From Nodosilinea sp. P-1105 (GTDB lineage: Bacteria; Cyanobacteriota; Cyanobacteriia; Phormidesmidales; Phormidesmidaceae), in NCBI RefSeq assembly GCF_012911975.1, contig NZ_SMDQ01000001.1, positions 62,001 through 126,000 on the forward strand: a stretch of DNA of 64,000 nt. Direction: 5' to 3'. Made by a program: the position numbers and the translations under genes. Below, piece after piece: positions 16,493 to 26,953 of the stretch (position 1 is its first letter; every line of letters starts with the position of its first letter). The notes under the pieces were generated by a model that was not told the origin of the DNA, searched no databases, and was given only the letters and a program-made list of their open reading frames with translations.

Positions 16493-17086
16493 ATGCACCC
16501 TCCCGACCCCATCCCCATCGCCGCCCTCAACCAATACGCCTACTGCCCCCACCGCTGCTGGCGAATGTTCTGCGCTGGCGAATTCACCGACAACCAGTAC
16601 ACCCTGGAAGGCACCGGCCTGCACGATCGCGTCCACACCCTGAGCAGCAATCATCGAGAAGACACCTGGCAGGTGCGGGCGATCTGGCTGAAGAGCGATC
16701 GCTATGGTCTGATCGGCAAATCTGATCTGATTGAAGAAACCGATGGCCAGCTCTACCCCGTGGAATACAAGCGTGGCCACCGAGGCGAGTTTGACAATGA
16801 CGAACTCCAGGTCTGTGCCCAGGCCCTCTGCCTGGAGGATATGACCGGTCAGACGATCACCCAGGGCTTTATCTACTACGCCCAGTCCCACCAGCGCCAG
16901 CCAGTGATGATTACCGATGAATTGCGAGACGATGCGATCGCCACCATCGCCGCCGTCCGCACCCTACTGCACACCGGCACCATGCCTCCACCGATCTACA
17001 GCAAACGTTGTCGCGGCTGTAGCCTTTACAGCCAATGCCTACCCCAGGCGGCAAAGAAGGTCGGCCGATATCGGGAAGGCGGGTAG
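16493..17086 (+). CDS. cas4: CRISPR adaptation nuclease Cas4
   Basis: A 197-residue RecB-type nuclease that trims prespacers for Cas1-Cas2. The N-terminal cysteine region NQYAYCPHRCWRMFCAGEF holds C18 and C22, and the C-terminal cluster CRGCSLYSQC holds C173, C176 and C182: together these can bind the 4Fe-4S cluster. The catalytic core has D78 in GKSDLIEE and E91-x-K93 in VEYKRG. Translation starts at the ATG at 16493, next to an octamer tract. Followed by cas1 after a 200-bp repeat-rich gap. Confidence 0.9.
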   Translation: MHPPDPIPIAALNQYAYCPHRCWRMFCAGEFTDNQYTLEGTGLHDRVHTLSSNHREDTWQVRAIWLKSDRYGLIGKSDLIEETDGQLYPVEYKRGHRGEFDNDELQVCAQALCLEDMTGQTITQGFIYYAQSHQRQPVMITDELRDDAIATIAAVRTLLHTGTMPPPIYSKRCRGCSLYSQCLPQAAKKVGRYREGG

Positions 17087-17280
17087 AGGGGTAGAGGGGT
17101 GGATGGGTGGGTGGGTTAGGCATTGAACATTCATCCACTCCCTCACTCCCTCACTCATCCATTCCCTCACTCATCCATTCCCTCACTCCCTCACTCCCTC
17201 ACTCCCTCACTCCCTCACTCATCCATTCCCTCACTCCCCCACTCATCCACCCTCCCACTCATCTACTCATCCACTCCAAC
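17083..17280. repeat. Octameric repeat tract between cas4 and cas1 (G-rich then C-rich)
   Basis: Begins with G-rich GGGTAGAG/GGTGGATG units (about 17083-17115), then a core GGTTAGGCATTGAACA, then C-rich CCCTCACT and CATCCATT octamers up to 17280. The two arms could pair. The same layout with a similar core is present between cas1 and cas2. Confidence 0.85.
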
Positions 17281-17287
17281 AAAAACC

Positions 17288-18289
17288 ATGGGAACTATCT
17301 ACATCTCCACCGACGATGCCTTTATTGGCAAGACCGACGAACGCCTGCGGGTGCGGGCTCAAAAAGAAACCCTGTTGGATGTGCCGCTGATCAAAGTTGA
17401 TGGGGTGGTGGTGCTGGGGCGGGCCACTGTCTCCCCGGCGGCGCTGATTGAACTGCTAGAGCGCAAGATTCCCCTGAGCTTTATGACCGGCACCGGACGG
17501 TTTTTGGGGCGGCTAGAGCCGGAGCTAAATAAGAATATCTTTGTGCGATCGGCCCAGTGGCGGGCGGCTGGGGAAAGCGATCGCGCCATCCACGCGGTGC
17601 AGGGATTCATTCGGGGCAAGTTAAAGAACTACCGCACGTTGCTACTGCGCGCCCAGCGGGAGGGCATCACCGCTCTGGAGCCCGGCATCACCCGGCTGGA
17701 GCAGGCCATCAACCCGATTAACCAAACCGCCGTCATCGATGCCCTGCGAGGGTTAGAAGGAGCTGGCAGCGCCGCCTACTTTGGCCATTTTGGTCGGCTA
17801 CTTCGCAATGGCCACTTCAGCTTTACCAACCGCGTCCGCCGCCCACCCACTGACCCGGTCAATGCCCTACTCAGCTTTGGCTACGCCCTGCTAGGCCACG
17901 ATGTCCAGGGGGCGATCAATATTGTTGGCTTCGATCCCTATTTGGGCTATCTCCATACCCAGCGCTATGGTCGCCCTTCATTGGCCCTTGACCTGATGGA
18001 GGAGTTTCGCCCCCTGGTGGTGGATGCCATGGTGCTGGCTGCTATCAACCGTAAAGCCCTCACCCCCGAGGATTTTGCTAGCGAGCCCGTCAGCCATGCG
18101 GTGGCGCTCACCGATGAGGGTCGTCGTAAGTTTCTCCGTCTCTATGAACAAAAAAAGCAGTCAAAATTCAAGCACCCAGTCATGGGCCGTCAATGCACTT
18201 ATCAGGAAGCTTTTGAAATTCAGGCCCGCCTGTTGGCCAAATACCTGATGGCCGAGACCGAACAGTATCCGCCACTAATTTTGAAGTAG
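17288..18289 (+). CDS. cas1: CRISPR integrase Cas1
   Basis: A 333-residue Cas1 starting MGTIYISTDDAFIGKTDERL at the ATG at 17288. The open frame upstream consists only of octameric repeat translation (LPHSLTPSLPHS) and is not part of the protein. Conserved metal-binding residues appear in order: Glu in GLEGAGSAAYFG, His in LGYLHTQRYGRPSLA, and the acidic DLMEEFRP. Cas1 forms the integrase complex with Cas2 that inserts new spacers at the leader end. The gene looks intact. Confidence 0.95.
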   Translation: MGTIYISTDDAFIGKTDERLRVRAQKETLLDVPLIKVDGVVVLGRATVSPAALIELLERKIPLSFMTGTGRFLGRLEPELNKNIFVRSAQWRAAGESDRAIHAVQGFIRGKLKNYRTLLLRAQREGITALEPGITRLEQAINPINQTAVIDALRGLEGAGSAAYFGHFGRLLRNGHFSFTNRVRRPPTDPVNALLSFGYALLGHDVQGAINIVGFDPYLGYLHTQRYGRPSLALDLMEEFRPLVVDAMVLAAINRKALTPEDFASEPVSHAVALTDEGRRKFLRLYEQKKQSKFKHPVMGRQCTYQEAFEIQARLLAKYLMAETEQYPPLILK

Positions 18290-18395
18290 ATGGGTGGATG
18301 GGTAGATGGGTAGATGGGGTTAGGCCATGAACACCCTCCACCCTCCCACTCATCCACCCCCCCTTACCCTCCCACTCATCCACTCTCCCCCTCTT
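18288..18395. repeat. Octameric repeat tract between cas1 and cas2 (G-rich then C-rich)
   Basis: Starts with GATGGGTG/GGTAGATG units overlapping the cas1 stop, then the core GGTTAGGCCATGAACACC, then C-rich octamers to just before cas2. It parallels the tract between cas4 and cas1. Confidence 0.85.
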
Positions 18396-18397
18396 CC

Positions 18398-18670
18398 ATG
18401 CACATCGTTGTCACCTACGACATTTCCGACGACAAACGTCGCACTAAGATCCACAAGATCCTCTCGTCCTATGGGCAGTGGATGCAGTTCAGTGTGTTTG
18501 AATGCAGCTTGACGCCGACGCAATACACTAAGTTACGGAATCGCCTCAACAAGTTGATCAAGGCTGAGGAAGATAGCATTCGATTTTACTTTCTCTGTGA
18601 ATGCTGCCAGCAAAAGGTGGAGCGCATTGGCGGCGAGGCGGTGCGGGATGAGACGGTGTTTTTTGCCTGA
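18398..18670 (+). CDS. cas2: CRISPR adaptation protein Cas2
   Basis: A 90-residue Cas2 from the ATG at 18398, within a longer open frame derived from repeats. It begins MHIVVTYDISDDKRRTKI, with D8 being the conserved acidic residue, and contains QFSVFECSLT and the SIRFYFLC strand. Ferredoxin-like dimer that bridges two Cas1 dimers. It is the last protein gene before the leader and array. Confidence 0.95.
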   Translation: MHIVVTYDISDDKRRTKIHKILSSYGQWMQFSVFECSLTPTQYTKLRNRLNKLIKAEEDSIRFYFLCECCQQKVERIGGEAVRDETVFFA

Positions 18671-18935
18671 TGGCTTGGCGCGAGCAGGGGGGTGTGCTGG
18701 GGCGATCGCGCTTCGTATTGGCCAAAGTGCTGGTTAATGGTGGGTTTGGAGACTTTTGTACTGAGTTGGGGTTCGCGCAATGGTTCTAGAGTTTGCTCTG
18801 AGGCTGTTTGAGGAGTTTAGGGTTTGTCTTGGAGGCTGTTTTTCTGGGGTAGGGATGCTAGGATTGGAGGGTTCGCGCTTTTGGACCTCGAAAACTAAAT
18901 ATAGCAAGGCTTTCAGAGGGCCGCCGCAGTAGCAG
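18671..18935 (+). promoter_or_regulatory. CRISPR leader
   Basis: The 265-bp sequence between cas2 and the first repeat should carry the array promoter and the integration signals. It is T- and G-rich, with GGCTGTTT repeats. The A/T-rich stretch AACTAAATATAGCAAGG at about 18893-18909 may hold a -10 box, but no good -35 pairing is seen. The last 16 bases, GCCGCCGCAGTAGCAG, recur at the end of spacer 1. Confidence 0.75.
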
Positions 18936-20915
18936 GCGCCAAACCCCCCCAAACCCTCTCAGGGATTGAAACAATCAAACTCAACCAACGCGCCGCCGCA
19001 GTAGCAGGCGCCAAACCCCCCCAAACCCTCTCAGGGATTGAAACAAGCGTATGCGGGATATTTATTTTCAGCAACACCGCGCCAAACCCCCCCAAACCCT
19101 CTCAGGGATTGAAACGGCAATAGCCCTATGCAGTAGCGCATCTCAGCGATCGCGCCAAACCCCCCCAAACCCTCTCAGGGATTGAAACATGTAAGATTTT
19201 CCGATTTGCGTTATGAGCATAGGCGCCAAACCCCCCCAAACCCTCTCAGGGATTGAAACCGGCGATGTGACCGTTGTCATCTGCAAAACGGCCAAGCGCC
19301 AAACCCCCCCAAACCCTCTCAGGGATTGAAACAAGGTTGGCAGAGTTAGCGGGCATCGACATCGACCGCGCCAAACCCCCCCAAACCCTCTCAGGGATTG
19401 AAACAGTTTAATTTCGCCAAAACGAACATTCCCATTCCGCGCCAAACCCCCCCAAACCCTCTCAGGGATTGAAACAGCCAGTAGTTTGCTGCCGACGATA
19501 CGGATCAACTGCGCCAAACCCCCCCAAACCCTCTCAGGGATTGAAACCGGAATGTACTCGATCGCGCCAGTGACCGGGTTTAGTGCGCCAAACCCCCCCA
19601 AACCCTCTCAGGGATTGAAACTCCAGCAGTATCAAAATCAGGGTCACTGGCATCAAGCGCCAAACCCCCCCAAACCCTCTCAGGGATTGAAACAGTTTGA
19701 ACTATTAACTGATGATCATTTTCTCTCTAGCGCCAAACCCCCCCAAACCCTCTCAGGGATTGAAACAAAACGCCGCTCTACCACAGCCGCCCACAACGCA
19801 GCGCCAAACCCCCCCAAACCCTCTCAGGGATTGAAACCGGTCCCGGTGAAATAAATGTGCTGGTTAGCGATGCGCCAAACCCCCCCAAACCCTCTCAGGG
19901 ATTGAAACTGGGTCGATGGTAAAAACGATGTGGCCTGATTCGCGCCAAACCCCCCCAAACCCTCTCAGGGATTGAAACCTCATTATCAAGCTGTACAAAT
20001 TGATTCCTCTCAAGGCGCCAAACCCCCCCAAACCCTCTCAGGGATTGAAACTAGGCCGTGGGCCAGGACGGTGCCCGTCGGTGATGGCGCCAAACCCCCC
20101 CAAACCCTCTCAGGGATTGAAACCTTGCCAAGCCGTTGCTGTAGCTCCGGTGGTAGCGCGCCAAACCCCCCCAAACCCTCTCAGGGATTGAAACTCCAGA
20201 CTTGACGGCTTTGCTATTTCATTCGGTGCGCTGCGCCAAAACCCCCCAAACCCTCTCAGGGATTGAAACCGGTTGCCAAACATTCCCCTTACGGTGCTTT
20301 TAAGGCGCCAAAACCCCCCAAACCCTCTCAGGGATTGAAACCAAGTAGCTCCTGGCCCTGGGAGTTTCCTTTATGCGCCAAAACCCCCCAAACCCTCTCA
20401 GGGATTGAAACGTTGGGTGATGGGTCGAACGGGGATAGGCAGGATGGCGCCAAACCCCCCCAAACCCTCTCAGGGATTGAAACAAAGGCGTCCGAGGCAG
20501 CCCGTTGCTCCTGCTCAAGCGCCAAACCCCCCCAAACCCTCTCAGGGATTGAAACGGTGTACTCGTCCCCCAGCTCATCCGATCGCAGGAGCGCCAAACC
20601 CCCCCAAACCCTCTCAGGGATTGAAACGAACCAATAGCGTAGGATCTACCGTCATCAACCCTGCGCCAAACCCCCCCAAACCCTCTCAGGGATTGAAACC
20701 CGCCAGCAGAGGGTACCCCGGCATGGGCGTGGGGGCGCCAAACCCCCCCAAACCCTCTCAGGGATTGAAACTTTTCAGTAGTTTCATTGCAATGGCGATC
20801 GCCCTGGCGCCAAACCCCCCCAAACCCTCTCAGGGATTGAAACCAGCACTTATCGCGCTACACGTCTCCCTTCGGATGGCGCCAAACCCCCCCAAACCCT
20901 CTCAGGGATTGAAAC
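18936..20915 (+). CRISPR. CRISPR array, 28 repeats and 27 spacers, type I-D
   Basis: The 37-bp direct repeat begins GCGCCAAACCCCCCC and ends CTCAGGGATTGAAAC. Copies start at 18936, 19008, 19079, 19152, 19223, 19296, 19368, 19439, 19511, 19585, 19657, 19730, 19801, 19872, 19942, 20015, 20087, 20158, 20233, 20305, 20375, 20447, 20519, 20591, 20663, 20735, 20807 and 20879. Spacers are 33-38 bp. The GATTGAAAC 3' end and the cas2-side leader show transcription on the plus strand. The three copies at 20233-20411 carry a C-to-A change at position 9. Spacer 1 ends in a copy of the leader end. Spacer 26 contains a HIP1-like GCGATCGC, a hint of a cyanobacterial or cyanophage source. Confidence 0.98.
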
Positions 20916-21030
20916 TGGATACATAGGCCCCATCGTGAGGCTGAGCGTAGTAAGGTAGATGTGTTGTTTCCACATGCCTAGGGGTGTGCCGGATAGAGGG
21001 GATATCCCTCAGCCCAAACGCAAGAGAGAA

Positions 21031-21342
21031 ATGAGCGAGAACTATAATCCTGATACCGTTGCCGGTTTCCAGAACTGGCCAAAGCCAGAACAAAAGAAGG
21101 ACTACGGTGGCTTCAGAATTTTATCGGTATGCCTTTTTGTGCTTCTGTTTTTTACTTGGTGGGAGATGCTAGAGCAGCGAGAAAGGGCCAGCGAACTGGA
21201 GGATCTGCTTTGGGCCTACGACGAAATCTTGCAGCCTACAGAGCCAGAACTTGATGCGATCTACGATCAGGTTTTCCGTATGGAGAACATGCGCAGAGAT
21301 GCCCATCACCCAGAGTCACCCAGAGGGCCAGGACCATTCTGA
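21031..21342 (+). CDS. Small membrane protein gene inside the distal end of the CRISPR array
   Basis: A 103-residue protein from the ATG at 21031. It has a hydrophilic N-terminus, one membrane segment (ILSVCLFVLLFFTWWEML, about residues 28-45), a helical region with ERASELEDLLWAYDEIL and a Pro-rich tail. I do not recognise the family. It lies between the last good repeat (ending 20915) and a degenerate repeat (21353), so it occupies the place of spacer-repeat units. It could be an insertion that split the array, or an accessory protein. An upstream in-frame extension to 20959 looks non-coding. Confidence 0.5.
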   Translation: MSENYNPDTVAGFQNWPKPEQKKDYGGFRILSVCLFVLLFFTWWEMLEQRERASELEDLLWAYDEILQPTEPELDAIYDQVFRMENMRRDAHHPESPRGPGPF

Positions 21343-21352
21343 ATTTATGTAG

Positions 21353-21389
21353 GCGCCAAAACCCTCCAAACCCCCTCAGGGATTGAAAC
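21353..21389 (+). repeat. Degenerate CRISPR repeat beyond the inserted ORF
   Basis: A full-length 37-bp copy with three changes (positions 9, 13 and 22), ending CCCCTCAGGGATTGAAAC. It shows the array formerly extended past 20915. Confidence 0.9.
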
Positions 21390-21573
21390 TTCTGAATATG
21401 AAAGCGCAGTAAGTAGGTAGGCTCAATTACTTTGTAGACGGGTTTCGGCTTCGCTCAACCCTCAAATCCTTACCGGACAAAGGATCTAGCTAATTGAGCG
21501 GAGTCGTTCGCGTGAGCATCTCCCTTCGGGAGAAAATCAGCGGCGGGTGTGACATTTGATTAGCCTCGGCTAC

Positions 21574-21625
21574 TTCAAAACTCAAAATTCAAAACTTAAA
21601 ATTCAAAACTCAAAACTCAAAATCC
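21574..21625. repeat. A/T-rich dispersed repeat near the array end
   Basis: Units AAACTCAAAATTC and AAAACTTAAAATTC, related to the sequence inserted inside cas6 at 15226-15318. The rest of 21390-21573 contains no gene that I can see. Confidence 0.7.
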
Positions 21626-21660
21626 CCCCCCATTCCCCAAACCCTCTCAGGGATTGAAAC
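21626..21660 (+). repeat. Truncated terminal CRISPR repeat abutting ligA
   Basis: The last 26 bases match the repeat exactly (CCCCAAACCCTCT through GGGATTGAAAC); the 5' part is CCCCCCCATT-like and diverged. It stops at the base before the ligA stop codon complement. Confidence 0.85.
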
Positions 21661-23817
<2,157 letters not shown>

Positions 23818-23892
23818 TTAACCGCAACGATATGTTGATTTTTCCCAGGGGGTGGGCGGGGGGGTGTTGCTTTCGGTGATATGATGCAGAGC

Positions 23893-24072
23893 ACTGTCGG
23901 TTCTAGTGGGGAACAGCCACTAGAGGAAACGGGGAAAGTGCAGTGCAAGTCTGCCACTGTCCCGCAGCTGTAAGCCGATTTTAGATTTCGGATTTTAGAT
24001 TTTGGTTGGATATCTCTCCAAAATTCAAAATCGCAAATCTAAAATTGTGTAAGTCAGAATGCCCGCCGATGG
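23893..24072 (+). promoter_or_regulatory. Cobalamin (B12) riboswitch with an enlarged variable arm
   Basis: The conserved core is recognisable: GAGGAAACGGGGAAAGTG, then GTGCAAGTCTGCCACTGT, CCCGCAGCTGTAAGCCGA, and the B12-box end AAGTCAGAATGCCCGCC. The usual ligand is adenosyl- or methylcobalamin, which shuts off downstream uptake genes. A long imperfect inverted repeat (arms about 23977-24008 and 24017-24047) sits in the variable arm. It precedes a TonB-dependent receptor gene and the B12-uptake cluster. 24073-24627 contains dispersed repeats and the palindromic element but no gene. Confidence 0.9.
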
Positions 24073-24318
24073 CCTGTTCATGCTCTACAACATCTGCGAG
24101 GTACGGATGATGACTGGTTTAGATTTTTACGTCGCTGTTTTAAGCCAACGCCCAGGCCAGACTTGAGGTTTTGTCCACCTTCCTGGCACCTGGGTAGCCC
24201 ACCCCTGCCCACTTCGACAAGTTGCCCCTCCGGGGCCGCTAACAGATCCCAGCGTTTCCTGGGGCTGGGGCTGGTGGGCAAAGCCCACCCTACGATCGGA
24301 GCACTAGACACTGGCACA

Positions 24319-24384
24319 GATCCCAGGGTTCTGCCCTGGGATACCCCGAGACTCATGGCCCATCAGCCTAAGAACCCTGGGATC
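24319..24384. repeat. 66-bp palindromic dispersed element, copy A
   Basis: Begins GATCCCAGGGTTCT and ends AGAACCCTGGGATC, a 14-bp perfect inverted terminal pair. Related copies lie at 54151, 56772 and 58555. Confidence 0.85.
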
Positions 24385-24627
24385 TTGACATCTGGTCCGA
24401 TGCCCAGGGGTGAAAGGTTTCCACGGCCTTGGGGCATACCATCACCCGATGTTTTTCTAGCCTGACCGCGACGCCACCCGGCTTACCAATTGCTGGCATC
24501 TGTACAGGCATGCTCTGCGATCGCGTTGCCCGAGCTACCAGGTGCTTTAGCCCATGGACGCCCCGTTTGGGAGCGGTCCATCCCAAGTTTTTTAATCCAT
24601 CACTACCCTTCATTAGCGTCAGAATCT

Positions 24628-26910
24628 ATGCGCCACATTCAACCGACAACGTTTCGCCTGATTAGACCTGAGTGGATCAAAGCTCTGCCTCGGCCAGGGG
24701 CGCTTTTGGTTTGGGCCGTGACCTGTGGATGGCTGCCACTCCCAGGGCGGGCCGAGTCTCCCCAGCCTGCTTTCGATCCCCACCCCCTGGCTGGGGCAGA
24801 GATCACCTTCGACCGGATCAACCCACCAGCCACGGAGGCTGCAGCTCTGCAACCCCTCACCCAGCCGGAGCCGGAGCAGATCCAGGCCGATCAATGGGCC
24901 GACCAGCTCCAAGCCGATCGGTGGGCCGATAGCCAAATTGCCCTGGATGAGGGTCAATTTTTTGATACTGACCTGGGGCAACTCCAGGCTCAGGAAGAGG
25001 GGGAGCCGATCCGAATTCAGGTGATCGAGCGGATTCTGGACCAGCCGGTGTTTTCCCCCTTTCGGCGGGAAGGGACGGTGCGGGAGGCCAGCCAGCCGGT
25101 GTATGTGATTAACCGGGAGCAGATCGAAGCCCAGGGGGCGCGCACGGTGCAGGAGGCCCTGCGCTATTTGCCGGGCATCCTCAGCGACGGCACCACGGGG
25201 GGACAGCTAGGCGCCCCCAGTAGCCAATTCATTCGAGGTGGGTCCTCATCCCAAACGCTGATTTTGATTGATGGTCGGCCGATCAACGAAATTGGCACCT
25301 TTGGGGCTTTTGACCTGTCCCGCATTACTACTGATGCGGTGGAGCAAATTGAGGTGTTGCCCGGTGGCGGTTCGGTGCTGTACGGCTCTAACGCCATTGG
25401 CGGGGTAATCAACATCATCACTCGCCGTCCCCTAACGGAACCGGGGGAGGAGGTTTCTGTGTCGGCAGCGGTGGGTAGCTTTGGCTTTAACGACCAGACA
25501 ATCCAACTGCGCGGGGCGGATGAACAGGGCAGTTGGGTGTTGGGCTTTAATCGCACTTCGGCAGATGGGAATTTCCCCTTTCGCCTGACCACGGCCGATG
25601 TGGAGGGCACCCGGACCAATGCCGATGTGCTTTACAACAACGTCAACCTGGGACTGGTGGGCAATATTAACGATCGCAGTCGGCTACGGTTCGGGCTGTT
25701 GTTTCTGACTAAGGACCAGGGGGCTCCTGGGGGGGTGCCGGTACCGGGGAGTGGGGCGGGGGGCTTTAATACTCTCAGTGCCACCAATCGCCAGTACAGC
25801 GAAAACTGGCTGATCGATGCCACCTACGAGGCAGACCTGGGCCAGGGGGATGATTCCCGGCTGACGGCCCGGATTTTTGCGGACCTGCTGGACTTTACCT
25901 TTAGTTCCCCAGTCCCCAACAACCCCTTTGCGTCCCCCATTCAAGATCAGGTGAACCAGACTTCCATTGGGGCGCAGGTGCAGCACGCCTGGCAGTTTGC
26001 CCCCAATCAAAACATCACCTACGGGGCCGACTACCGCACGGTGCAGGCCGATAACAACACGGTGAATTTGCTCACCAACTTGACGACGGAAAACTACAGC
26101 GATCGGATCAACCAGGGCAGCCTATTTGCCCGCTACCAGGCGGCCTTTACCGATCGCTTTAGCGCCAACCTGGGGGTACGCCAAGATTTTAACGATCTGG
26201 CCGATGGCGCCTTTACCTCCTTTAGCCTGGGTACCCAGATAGCCGTGACCGACAGTACCAACTTTCGAGCCAATCTGGCCCGCAACTTCCGGGTACCCAC
26301 CCTGGGGGATCTGTTCTTTGCCCCGTTCAACAATCCTGATCTAGGCCCCGAATCCGGCATTAGCTTTGATGTGGGCTTTGATCAACAACTGGGCGATCGC
26401 GGCCTCTGGCGGTTTACCTTTTTCCGCAACGATATCCGTGATGCCATCAGCTTTGATTTAGCCACCTTTACTCCCCAAAATATCGGCCAGGTGAAGGCGA
26501 TTGGCATCGAGACCGAAGTCAGTGTGCAGGTGGTCGACAACCTGTTTGCCTTTGCCAACTACACCTGGAACCAGCCCACTATTCAGGCTGGACCCAACCC
26601 GGCAGACAATGGCAACCTACTGCCGTTTACCCACGCCGACAGCTTCAACCTGGGCCTGGCCTATGAAACGCCCCAGGGGCTCTACGGGGCGCTGTTCCTG
26701 CGCCACATCAGTGACTTTTTTGTAGACCGCAGTAACAGCGAATCCCTGGCGGGGCGCACCACCCTGGATGCCAAACTACGGCTGCCCCTGACCCAGACCC
26801 TGGCCCTAAATGCTAGCGTGGATAACCTGTTCGACACTCAGTTTGAACTGTTTCCTGGCTTTCCCGGTGTAGGACGCAGCTTCCAGGTGGGAATCCGGGG
26901 CCAGTTTTAA
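24628..26910 (+). CDS. btuB: TonB-dependent outer-membrane receptor, probable B12 transporter
   Basis: About 760 residues from the ATG at 24628, giving a signal peptide (GALLVWAVTCGWLPLPGRA). A plug domain starts near residue 170 with TVREASQPVYVINREQI, RTVQEALRYLPGI and IRGGSSSQTLILIDGRPI and closes with GGVINIITRRPL; the remaining 500 residues are barrel strands ending in FQVGIRGQF. An Ala/Asp/Gln-rich linker of about 120 residues lies between signal peptide and plug. The cobalamin riboswitch 550 bp upstream and the following binding-protein and permease genes indicate B12 or another corrinoid as cargo; siderophore transport cannot be excluded from sequence alone. Confidence 0.85.
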   Translation: MRHIQPTTFRLIRPEWIKALPRPGALLVWAVTCGWLPLPGRAESPQPAFDPHPLAGAEITFDRINPPATEAAALQPLTQPEPEQIQADQWADQLQADRWADSQIALDEGQFFDTDLGQLQAQEEGEPIRIQVIERILDQPVFSPFRREGTVREASQPVYVINREQIEAQGARTVQEALRYLPGILSDGTTGGQLGAPSSQFIRGGSSSQTLILIDGRPINEIGTFGAFDLSRITTDAVEQIEVLPGGGSVLYGSNAIGGVINIITRRPLTEPGEEVSVSAAVGSFGFNDQTIQLRGADEQGSWVLGFNRTSADGNFPFRLTTADVEGTRTNADVLYNNVNLGLVGNINDRSRLRFGLLFLTKDQGAPGGVPVPGSGAGGFNTLSATNRQYSENWLIDATYEADLGQGDDSRLTARIFADLLDFTFSSPVPNNPFASPIQDQVNQTSIGAQVQHAWQFAPNQNITYGADYRTVQADNNTVNLLTNLTTENYSDRINQGSLFARYQAAFTDRFSANLGVRQDFNDLADGAFTSFSLGTQIAVTDSTNFRANLARNFRVPTLGDLFFAPFNNPDLGPESGISFDVGFDQQLGDRGLWRFTFFRNDIRDAISFDLATFTPQNIGQVKAIGIETEVSVQVVDNLFAFANYTWNQPTIQAGPNPADNGNLLPFTHADSFNLGLAYETPQGLYGALFLRHISDFFVDRSNSESLAGRTTLDAKLRLPLTQTLALNASVDNLFDTQFELFPGFPGVGRSFQVGIRGQF

Positions 26911-26953
26911 GCCCGGTTGACTAGCCTGAGCAGAGCGGAGCAGCGCCCCAGAT

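Noticed and set aside
17123-17287. N-terminal extension of Cas1 rich in Pro, His and Ser
   Set aside because: It is read from octameric repeats; normal Cas1 starts at 17288.
19143-20926. Several open frames with repeated PNPPKPSQGLK or ERVWGGLA peptides
   Set aside because: They are translations of the CRISPR repeats and spacers, not proteins.
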